DNA of 18,431 nt. Source: Nitrospinota bacterium (GTDB lineage: Bacteria; UBA8248). Below, in pieces: positions 6,810 to 13,035 of this stretch. The notes below the pieces were generated by a model that had not been told where the DNA came from, ran no database searches, and worked only from the letters and a program-made list of their open reading frames with translations. The position numbers were made by a program, and so were the translations under genes. The stretch covers positions 1-18,431 of the forward strand of contig WTGD01000119.1 of NCBI GenBank assembly GCA_011523725.1, given 5' to 3'. How positions within the stretch are numbered: the first letter of the stretch is position 1; each line of letters begins with the position of its first letter.

Positions 6810-7723
6810 GCATCCTCGTCGATGAGACCACGCGCGTCGTCGTGGCGGGGATCACCGGCTGGCAGGCGCGCGCCCACACGGGCTTCATGCGCAAATACGG
6901 CACAAATGTAGTGGCGGGCGTCGTGCCCGGACGCGCTGGCGAGGATTGCGACGGCGTGCCCGTCTACGACTCGTTCGCCGCAGCCCTGAAGGACCATCCG
7001 GCGGACGCCGCCGTCCTGTTCGTGCCGGCCGCCGCGGCGGCGGAATCGGCCATCGAGGCGGCGGGAGCGGGCGTCGGCCTGATCCTCGTTTGCGCCGAGG
7101 GCGTTCCCCAGCACGACGTGGCGCGGATGATCGCCCACGCCAGACGCGCGGGCGTTCGGCTCGTGGGTCCCAACAGCCAGGGCGTCATCAGCCCCGGACG
7201 CGCCAAGATGGGTGGCACGGGCGGGGATTTGCCCGTCACGAACCTCTTGTTCCGGCGCGGGCCGGTGGGCGTGCTCAGCAGAAGCGGGGGGATGGGAAGC
7301 GAGACCTGCTGGCTCCTGACGCGGGAGGGAATCGGCCAGAGCACCTACGTGAGCGTGGGGGGCGACGCGATGGTGGGCGCGCCTTTTTCGGAGCTCATGC
7401 CCTTGTTCGAGGAGGACCCGGATACGGAGTGCGTCGTCCTGTTCGGCGAACCCGGCTCGTGCGCGGAAGAAGACGCGGCGCGCCTGATGAATGATGCCGG
7501 CTTCACCAAGCCGGTGGTCGCCTTCATCGCGGGGATGGTGAACGAGTCCGCCCCGCAGGGGGTGAGCTTCGGCCATGCGGCGGCCATCATCGAGCGCGGG
7601 GAGGGTTCTCCCGCGCGGAAAAAGGCGCTGTTAAGAGAGGCGGGCGCCGTCGTGGTGGAGGATATGCGCGAGATCCCCGACGCCGTGCGCGATGCCCTGC
7701 GCGCTGGATTTTCTCGCCCTTAG
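6806..7723 (+). CDS. Succinyl-CoA-synthetase alpha-like CoA ligase subunit
   Basis: A 305-aa protein starting inside the stop of the beta-like gene (ATGA). It has an N-terminal CoA-binding Rossmann domain (VVVAGITGWQARAHTGFM), the family segment GPNSQGVISP at 121-130 (SucD normally has Cys where Ser124 stands), SRSGGMG at 158-164, and the acidic segment FGEPGSCAEED. It ends with the phospho-histidine loop FGHAAAIIERGEG, with H257 in the place of the catalytic His of SucD. The active-site His and the swivel-domain features are intact, so an ATP-dependent acid:CoA ligase is well supported. Together with the beta-like gene it forms the split enzyme; malate-CoA ligase (MtkAB) is another member of this superfamily. 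The true acid substrate is unknown; the cyclase and ThDP-enzyme neighbours suggest a hydroxy- or oxo-acid. Confidence 0.87.
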   Translation: MSILVDETTRVVVAGITGWQARAHTGFMRKYGTNVVAGVVPGRAGEDCDGVPVYDSFAAALKDHPADAAVLFVPAAAAAESAIEAAGAGVGLILVCAEGVPQHDVARMIAHARRAGVRLVGPNSQGVISPGRAKMGGTGGDLPVTNLLFRRGPVGVLSRSGGMGSETCWLLTREGIGQSTYVSVGGDAMVGAPFSELMPLFEEDPDTECVVLFGEPGSCAEEDAARLMNDAGFTKPVVAFIAGMVNESAPQGVSFGHAAAIIERGEGSPARKKALLREAGAVVVEDMREIPDAVRDALRAGFSRP

Positions 7724-7783
7724 CTGATAAGCCTATGCGGGATTTTCCCGGCATGGAGGCCCTGGTTCGAAGAAGCCCGAAAC

Positions 7784-7908
7784 CCTCATCCTGAGTAGGC
7801 CCGCAGGGCCGTATCGAAGGATGGGGAGGCTCGGGGTAGCCCCTTTGGCATATTCAGGACGGGGCGCCCTTCGATACGCCGCTTCGCGGCTACTCAGGGT
7901 GAGGATGG
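7784..7908. repeat. Inverted pair of REP-like palindromes between ligase and ThDP-enzyme genes
   Basis: The 311-bp gap at 7724-8034 holds two copies of an element of about 40 bp in opposite orientation: 7784-7826 (CCTCATCCTGAG, then TATCGAAGGATGGGG) and 7868-7908 (CCTTCGATAC, then CTCAGGGTGAGGATG). Each copy has its own GC hairpin (GGCCCGCAGGGCC in the first, GCCGCTTCGCGGC in the second). It resembles intergenic BIME-like repeats of many proteobacteria. It could form a large cruciform or RNA hairpin limiting read-through. The rest of the gap shows no gene. Confidence 0.8.
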
Positions 7909-8034
7909 AGCTTCGCAGGGGTAAGGGGATAGGGCCCTGCTCCTGTCCTGACGGCTTGGATTGCGTAGAATGCCGAGGCGGAATAGGCGGCCTTGGCGAT
8001 ACATTTTTATGAATTTGACAAGGAGAAAGACAGA

Positions 8035-9714
8035 ATGCCGAAAATGACAGGCGCCCAGGTCATGGCCGAGATGCTCAAGGGCTATGGCGTTACGCACACT
8101 TTTCTGGTTCCCGCCGTCCTGAGGCGCTCGATGGCCGAGATGGAGGAGCGCACGAACATCGCCCGCATCCAGACGCACGGCGAGAAATCCGCCGCCTACA
8201 TGGCGGACGGCTACGCCCGCGCGGGCAAGAAGCCGGGCGTCTGCATGGCGCAGGTCATCGGCGCGCTGAACCTGGCGGCGGGCCTGCGGGACGCCTATCT
8301 GGCGAAAGCTCCCGTCCTCGCCTTCACGGGCGGCCGCGTGCCGCAGACCAAGTTCCGCAAGGTCTACCAGGAGGTGGACGACGTGCCCGCCTTCGAGCCC
8401 GTGACGAAGTTCAACGCCACGGTAGACGACGCCTCGCGCTTCCCGGACATGCTCAGGCAAGCCTTTCGCGTCGCCATGTCCGGCTGCCCGGGGCCGGTGC
8501 ACCTGCAATTCGCGGGCAACGAGGGCCAGCTCGACATCGAAGAGGCCGAGATGGAGGTGATCATCGAAGAAGACTTCAAAGAACTCCCTCCATATCGGCC
8601 CGAGCCCGAAATGGCGCGCGTGAAAAAAGCGGTCGAGTTGCTCGAAAAGGCGGAGCGCCCCGTCATCGTCTCTGGCGGCGGGGTGCGCTCCTCGGGCGCG
8701 TCCAAAGAACTCATCGCCCTGGCCGAGAAGCTGAATATCCCGGTGGCGACGTCGCTGAACGGCAAGGACAACATTCCGGGCAACCACCCGCTCTCCGTCG
8801 GCGTGGTGGGCACCTATTCGAGGATGAGCGCGAACCGGGTGGTGAACGCGGCCGACCTCGTTTTCTTCGTCGGCACCGAGACGGGCGGCATGACGACGCA
8901 CTTCTGGGCCGTGCCGCCCATCGGCACGCCCGCGATTCAACTGGACATCGAACCAGAGGCGCTTGCGCGGAACTACCCCCTGCAGGCCGCCGTCCTGGGC
9001 GACGCCAAGGTGAGCCTGCAGAAGATGGTCGATACGGCGAACGGAGAGTCCGCCGCCTCGCGTGCGGGCTGGGTAGAGCGGGCGCAAGCGTTCGTGCAGG
9101 GTTGGCGCGATGAGTTCACCGAATATCTCGAATCGGACGCCGCGCCCATGCGCCCCGAGCGCATCTGCCAGGAGTTGACCGATTCGCTGCCGTCCGACTG
9201 TGTCGTGCTGGCCGACACGGGCCACTCGGGCATGTGGATGGGCGGCATGTACGACCTCTCGCATCCCGACCAGAGCTACATGCGCAGCGCGGGCCACCTG
9301 GGCTGGGCCTTCTCGGCGGGCCTGGGGGCGAAGTGCGCCGTTCCCGACAGGCCGGTGCTCACCTTCAACGGCGATTCGGGCTTCTGGTATCACTTGTCGG
9401 AGATAGAGACCGCCGTGCGCTGGAAGATAAACGCGGTGACGCTCGTGAACAACAACGCCTCGGGCAACCAGTCCAAGCGCGGCTTCGACCGCGCCTACGG
9501 CGGCGAGCAGACCGAGCAGGCCCATGAGCTCTGGAAGCTGAACGCGGTCAACTTCGCCGAGATCGCCGAATCCATGGGCGCGCTGGGTATCCGGGTGGAA
9601 AAACCGGGCGAGCTGAAAAGCGCGCTCGACCGGGCCTTCAGCGCGAACCGGCCCGTCGTCATCGACTGCGTGAGCGACATCGACGCCATGGCGCCATTGG
9701 CTGTGACGGAGTGA
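8035..9714 (+). CDS. ThDP-dependent enzyme (acetolactate-synthase/decarboxylase superfamily)
   Basis: A 559-aa protein starting at 8035, with AAGGAG nine bases upstream. It has the three-domain layout of the ThDP superfamily. The PYR domain carries the cofactor-activating Glu in THGEKSAAYMADGYAR (E50). The central domain runs from about 190 to 330. The PP domain has the ThDP/Mg motif NGDSGF (446-450) followed after about 25 residues by VNNNA (471-475). The loop after the PYR Glu reads MAQVIGALNLAAGLRDAYLAK instead of the GPGATNxxxGIATA seen in acetolactate synthase, so ordinary IlvB function is unlikely. Candidate reactions are decarboxylation or C-C ligation/lysis of a 2-oxo acid or an acyl-CoA; the sequence does not decide between them. 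It lies on the same strand as the CoA ligase but beyond a 311-bp gap with REP elements, so it may have its own transcript. Confidence 0.88.
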   Translation: MPKMTGAQVMAEMLKGYGVTHTFLVPAVLRRSMAEMEERTNIARIQTHGEKSAAYMADGYARAGKKPGVCMAQVIGALNLAAGLRDAYLAKAPVLAFTGGRVPQTKFRKVYQEVDDVPAFEPVTKFNATVDDASRFPDMLRQAFRVAMSGCPGPVHLQFAGNEGQLDIEEAEMEVIIEEDFKELPPYRPEPEMARVKKAVELLEKAERPVIVSGGGVRSSGASKELIALAEKLNIPVATSLNGKDNIPGNHPLSVGVVGTYSRMSANRVVNAADLVFFVGTETGGMTTHFWAVPPIGTPAIQLDIEPEALARNYPLQAAVLGDAKVSLQKMVDTANGESAASRAGWVERAQAFVQGWRDEFTEYLESDAAPMRPERICQELTDSLPSDCVVLADTGHSGMWMGGMYDLSHPDQSYMRSAGHLGWAFSAGLGAKCAVPDRPVLTFNGDSGFWYHLSEIETAVRWKINAVTLVNNNASGNQSKRGFDRAYGGEQTEQAHELWKLNAVNFAEIAESMGALGIRVEKPGELKSALDRAFSANRPVVIDCVSDIDAMAPLAVTE

Positions 9715-9810
9715 TAGGCAAAGGTATTTGAAAAAGATAATTTTCTGAAACACTCACTGATTAGACCCAAAACTCAGCGATTGTAGTACAGGAGTATCTG
9801 AGTGCCTTTC

Positions 9811-9840
9811 TTGTCCTGAGTTCTCAGGACCGGATCATAT
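9811..9840 (+). promoter_or_regulatory. Candidate promoter with embedded palindromic operator
   Basis: TTGTCC (9811-9816) and TCATAT (9835-9840) are 18 bp apart, facing the small-protein island. The palindrome GTCCTGAG-TT-CTCAGGAC (9813-9830, two perfect 8-bp arms) occupies the spacer, a classic place for a repressor site. Motif inspection only. Confidence 0.4.
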
Positions 9841-9857
9841 TCCTTCCTTGAAAGAAA

Positions 9858-9904
9858 AATTCCAGCAAACGGGATTTTTGGCGGAAATCCCGTTTGCTGG
9901 AATT
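9858..9904. promoter_or_regulatory. Perfect 20-bp inverted repeat (7-nt loop) in the island leader
   Basis: Arms 9858-9877 and 9885-9904 are exactly complementary over 20 bp around the loop TTGGCGG. In RNA this would be a very stable hairpin beginning about 17 nt after the candidate -10 box and ending 51 nt before the first small-protein start. There is no U-run after it, so it is not a standard intrinsic terminator for the upstream gene. An attenuator, an RNA-stabilising 5' hairpin, a protein binding site or a mini-transposon remnant are possible. Confidence 0.9.
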
Positions 9905-9955
9905 CCGAGATGCTACGATTATCACATCGTCAATCTCAGTCTCAGAGGAGAGAAA

Positions 9956-10096
9956 ATGAGAAAAATGAAATTCGCTATCGTTGGAACCTTCCTACTCGGT
10001 GCTATCTTGCTTGCTTCTCCGCAACACAAAATTTGCGACCCATGCTGGCCTACGCCGGGGTGCATTCCCACGCCTACCCCATGTCCACTTTTATAA
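9956..10096 (+). CDS. 46-aa small exported Cys/Pro-rich protein
   Basis: The start ATG is preceded by AGAGGAGAGAAA, a strong ribosome site; an in-frame extension upstream crosses the hairpin and is rejected. The protein opens MRKMKFAIVGTFLLGAILLA, a charged then hydrophobic signal-like or membrane segment, followed by a short tail of about 24 residues with four cysteines in a C-x2-C-x5-C-x6-C pattern and many prolines (CDPCWPTPGCIP). The opening and ribosome site resemble those of the next gene, so the two are probable paralogs. No family is recognised. Possible roles are a secreted peptide, a surface or matrix protein, or a precursor peptide; none is shown. The DNA is clearly more AT-rich than the flanking ThDP-enzyme gene. 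Confidence 0.6.
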   Translation: MRKMKFAIVGTFLLGAILLASPQHKICDPCWPTPGCIPTPTPCPLL

Positions 10097-10137
10097 ATTT
10101 GGGGAAATCCCTTTTTCACTACAAAGGAGAGAAAGAA

Positions 10138-10353
10138 ATGAGAAGAGTGAAGCTCACTGCAATCGGAATCCTCCTCCTCGGGGTTACTGTGCTTGCTCCT
10201 ACGACGCAAGCGGATGATGCAAGGAAGAACATAGCGCAGTTGAACAGAAAGTACATTAAATGTTGGTGCCTATACTTAGGTCCGAAACTTATTTGTCCTT
10301 ATAAACCCATTTCTCCCCCGCCCCCGAAGTGCCTCATTAAGATTTTAGTTTAA
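10138..10353 (+). CDS. 71-aa small exported Cys/Pro-rich protein
   Basis: The ATG at 10138 has AAAGGAGAG upstream. Residues 1-25 (MRRVKLTAIGILLLGVTVLA, then PTTQA) form a good signal peptide with a likely cleavage at TQA-DD. The mature part of about 46 residues begins DDARKNIAQLNRKYI and continues with four cysteines in a C-x-C-x8-C-x10-C pattern and a run of four prolines, ending in a basic/hydrophobic tail. The opening is similar to that of the preceding 46-aa protein, pointing to duplication followed by divergence of the tail. No known family is recognised. It lies 41 bp after the first small gene and 128 bp before the 363-aa gene, all on the same strand. Confidence 0.65.
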   Translation: MRRVKLTAIGILLLGVTVLAPTTQADDARKNIAQLNRKYIKCWCLYLGPKLICPYKPISPPPPKCLIKILV

Positions 10354-10481
10354 TCCTCGCTAGAGGTTGCTAGGAAGCGGGAACCTACCGACGTCGAACT
10401 CAACAAAAAGCCAATTTGCACTGAATTTGACGGCGCCATAAGGCCAAGAAGACAAAGAAATCTGACCAGAGGAGGTGCTCT

Positions 10482-11573
10482 ATGCTACTGTCGCTCGTGC
10501 TAGGAAACCAGCCCTACATCGAGGGCAACAAAATTCTGACGAAAGTCGCTACGAAGACCCAAGCAGATGGTGCGAACCTGCGCGAGAAAGTCAGGAGATG
10601 GTTATCTGGTGGTAAACGTATATCCTCCTACATAGAGGAGATGATTATCGGCGCTCAGATCGAGCTGGAAGAAATCTACAATCTTCCACTCCATGTTTTT
10701 CATCCCCGCTTGCTAAGGGGAGCGAAATTGCTGAACGTCGCCGAGGCCGAAGCGAAAAGAATCATTCGCTCCAAGTCTGAACTCACGCCTAATGGATTCG
10801 TCGAGGCGTTGATGCCAATCGCTCCAATTGCTGCCCCGCTGATCGATCTGGCACTCTCAGAGCAGATAAATGCCTCCTTGAATAATGAGAGGCTCACTGA
10901 TCGGCTGATTCATGACCGCGGAATGATGACCAACCATTATTCGGCAGGACAAGCTCTTCATTCCTATGTCACTCTTTGGGACGAGACTTGTCAACATAGC
11001 AAAATGTGCGATGACAGAGACGCCTTCGATTTCCATCACCTCGAAATCGGCCCGGTCAAGACAATTATAGACGTAGCTGAACTCGCGTTTGAGCTCTATT
11101 CAGACACAGAATCTGTGCTGAAGAAAATGAAATGGAGGAAAGTGGCTCCTATCGACCAGCTTGCGGAATCTAATCGTCAAATCGTTCAAATGAATTTAGT
11201 GAGTATATCGAGCTATGCCCGAGGCTGGCTGCAGATGGAAGACAAGTGGTTGTACGCTCTCTCGGGTGTCGAAGCCCAGGAAGCGAAAAGTCGCTTGAAG
11301 CCGATCGCCGAGAAGACGGCTTCGTTCGAAGAGGCAGTCAAGCTGATGGATACGCATCGCAACCACTTGTTTCTCGCTTGGAATATCGCGTATTACGCGG
11401 TCGAAGCCGAAAACCGGGATGTGGCGAAGCAAGCCGCAAAACGCCTCGCGGAGATAACAGGTATTAACGAAGATAAGGTTTGGCGCGAAAAGATTGCAGA
11501 TGAGCCGTCCCTTTGTGATGAGCCTTATATCAAAGACAAATTCGACAACGGTATTCCGAAAATTCTCAGATAA
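10482..11573 (+). CDS. Unrecognised 363-aa helical protein
   Basis: A strong ribosome site (GGAGGTG) sits five bases before the ATG. I do not recognise the family. The protein looks mostly alpha-helical and soluble; the N-terminus (MLLSLVLGNQPYIEG) is too short to be a convincing signal peptide. Residues 144-186 concentrate His and Cys (H144, H152, H160, C170, H172, C176, H185, H186) around WDETCQHSKMC and DFHHLEIG, which could be a metal site. The later part has amphipathic helices (for example LKPIAEKTASFEEAVKLMD and AKQAAKRLAEITG) that suggest a helical-repeat or protein-interaction region. The next small gene starts 11 bp after its stop, with a ribosome site overlapping the end of the gene, so they are almost certainly co-transcribed. 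Composition and codon use differ from the GC-rich neighbours, a sign of transfer. Confidence 0.75.
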   Translation: MLLSLVLGNQPYIEGNKILTKVATKTQADGANLREKVRRWLSGGKRISSYIEEMIIGAQIELEEIYNLPLHVFHPRLLRGAKLLNVAEAEAKRIIRSKSELTPNGFVEALMPIAPIAAPLIDLALSEQINASLNNERLTDRLIHDRGMMTNHYSAGQALHSYVTLWDETCQHSKMCDDRDAFDFHHLEIGPVKTIIDVAELAFELYSDTESVLKKMKWRKVAPIDQLAESNRQIVQMNLVSISSYARGWLQMEDKWLYALSGVEAQEAKSRLKPIAEKTASFEEAVKLMDTHRNHLFLAWNIAYYAVEAENRDVAKQAAKRLAEITGINEDKVWREKIADEPSLCDEPYIKDKFDNGIPKILR

Positions 11574-11584
11574 GGAGCCATAAG

Positions 11585-11743
11585 ATGAGAAAAGCATTAA
11601 ATGTAGTTTTTGTTCTCCTTTCAATCACCGTCTTGATGTATGTCGCTGGTGTAAATGTAAGTGAAGCTCGGACTGACCGGGGAGTGGTACATACCGATGT
11701 CGCGGTTTCTGGCGTCAAGGAGTTGGGCACCAAGCGCATTTGA
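11585..11743 (+). CDS. 52-aa small exported protein
   Basis: AAGGAG overlaps the stop of the 363-aa gene and lies seven bases before this ATG. The protein opens MRKALNVVFVLLSITVLMYV, a signal-like or anchor segment with the same charged-then-hydrophobic opening as the two earlier small proteins. It continues to a possible cleavage near VSEA and a tail of about 24 residues (RTDRGVVHTDVAVSG) that lacks cysteine. It ends in GTKRI. No family is recognised. The tight spacing and good ribosome site argue that it is real despite its size, and it closes the island operon 62 bp before the convergent hydrolase gene. Confidence 0.6.
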   Translation: MRKALNVVFVLLSITVLMYVAGVNVSEARTDRGVVHTDVAVSGVKELGTKRI

Positions 11744-11805
11744 TGGGGTATAGCCTTAGCGCAAGATGTTCGGATACTCAAGGAATGGAGTAATTGCCTT
11801 TCCCA

Positions 11806-12645
11806 TCAGGCGATCTTCCTCTCCAGAAACTCGCGCGTCACGCGGATGAAGGCCTCCGGCTCGTCCATGAAGACGTGGTGGTGCGCGCCCGGGATCACGG
11901 TGGTCTCCACCTGGGGAACCTTCCCGCGCACCCATTCGAGGGAATCCGATTTCAGGCGGTCCGAGAGTTCTCCCGCCACGAGCAGTGCGGGGGTCTCGAC
12001 GCGCAGCCAGCCGGCGCGCTGATCCGTCTCGGGGCGGGTGGCGTGGAATCGCCTGTCCGCCTTGACCGTCCACCCGCCGTCGCCGTTTTGGCGCACGGCG
12101 TGGCGCGCGATGTGGGCGATGGTCTCTGGATTCACCTTGTCCGATGCGGGCAGGAGCCGGAATTTCTCCACGAACAGCTCCCGCGACGCCCAGGGCCTGG
12201 CGGGGCGGTTCCCGAACGCGCGCACCTCGGCGAGAATCGCGTCCGTCGTCTTAAGGGGGGAATCCACGACGATGAGGCCCTCGATATCCGGCGGTTCCAG
12301 CGCGAAGAGGTTGAGCGCGATGACGCCGCCCATCGAGTGGGCCAGCAGCCAGGGTTTCCGCCCGCTCTGTGTTTTGGCCCATTCCACCCAGGCCGCCACG
12401 TCGTGCAGAAGCTCCTCGAAGGGGTATTCGTCCTGCCAGCCGGTGTCCCCGTGGCCGCGGTGATCCGTCGCCACGGGCCGGAGCATGTCTTTGTAACCGG
12501 GGGCGATGTGATCCCACCAGCGCGCATGGGCCGCCGCGCCGTGCAGCAAGAGAATGATTGGTTTGTCCTCCCTCTCGCTCCCGTGGTCCAGGGCATGAAG
12601 CCGCACGCCGCCTCTTTCGATGTAAACGCTCTTCGGTTCCGACAT
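11806..12645 (-). CDS. Alpha/beta hydrolase
   Basis: A 279-aa soluble alpha/beta-hydrolase-fold enzyme. The oxyanion-hole segment is LLLHGAAAHARWW (33-45), a DHRGHGDT motif lies at 61-68, and the nucleophile elbow is AHSMGG (S104). The acidic residue lies in VAGELSDR (E226 or D229) and the catalytic His in GAHHHVFMDEP (255-257). All triad elements are present. The length and motif set are typical of esterases or C-C/epoxide-type hydrolases; the substrate cannot be inferred. The ATG at 12645 has GGAG upstream. It is transcribed toward the AT-rich island, convergent with it, and its upstream side is the palindromic repeat array, so it is probably a single-gene unit. Confidence 0.88.
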   Translation of the reverse strand: MSEPKSVYIERGGVRLHALDHGSEREDKPIILLLHGAAAHARWWDHIAPGYKDMLRPVATDHRGHGDTGWQDEYPFEELLHDVAAWVEWAKTQSGRKPWLLAHSMGGVIALNLFALEPPDIEGLIVVDSPLKTTDAILAEVRAFGNRPARPWASRELFVEKFRLLPASDKVNPETIAHIARHAVRQNGDGGWTVKADRRFHATRPETDQRAGWLRVETPALLVAGELSDRLKSDSLEWVRGKVPQVETTVIPGAHHHVFMDEPEAFIRVTREFLERKIA

Positions 12646-12769
12646 TCGGGTTGACTCCAGATTTCGTTACGCCGTTTCAGATTTCGGGGGAGAATCCACC
12701 ATCAGCGCGGGAATGGCAAGCCCGACCGTTCATTTGGCGGTGTTTCAGGGGAGTGGACGATGCTTAGGG

Positions 12770-13030
12770 CTGTTGAAAAAGCCCGAACAAGGCCCCCTGC
12801 AAGTAGAGGGTTTGTAGGGACAGGTCGCGACCTGTCCATGCGAACCCGTATCCGCAGATTGCCGTCATTCCGGCGAATGCCGGAATCCAGGGGTTGCCTT
12901 TGCATTTTTTTTGATTGCTTCCAACCGATGATGAAAAGATGAAAAGCTGGATTATTTTCATTCTGCTTGGTTCTGGATTCCGGCATTCGCCGGAATGACG
13001 ACTGTAGGGGCGGTTCGCGAACCGCTCCTA
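12770..13030. repeat. Nested array of palindromic repeats
   Basis: The 390-bp gap between the hydrolase and ATPase genes holds no gene but four ordered repeat parts: a hairpin-prone GGGCTGTTGAAAAAGCCC at 12768-12784, which also occurs inverted near the right edge; a perfect 20-bp palindrome at 12818-12837 centred on TCGCGA; two exact 27-bp inverted copies at 12864-12890 and 12973-12999, each containing ATTCCGGC/GCCGGAAT; and a near-perfect 26-bp palindrome at 13005-13030, again centred on TCGCGA. The spacer between the 27-bp copies is AT-rich. The last palindrome ends five bases past the ATPase stop and could stop transcription of that operon. Confidence 0.85.
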
Positions 13031-13035
13031 CGGGC

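Noticed and set aside
7894..9753. A 619-codon open frame antisense to the ThDP-enzyme gene.
   Set aside because: It is rich in His, Arg, Gly and Val with no recognisable motif, and the opposite strand carries a complete ThDP enzyme with all motifs.
9858..9904. The perfect hairpin as a normal rho-independent terminator of the ThDP-enzyme gene.
   Set aside because: No T-run follows the stem on either side in the needed position, and it lies about 144 bp past the stop codon, close to the next gene.
11744..11805. A possible bidirectional terminator between the convergent 52-aa and hydrolase genes.
   Set aside because: No stem of useful length with a T-run could be found by eye in this 62-bp gap.
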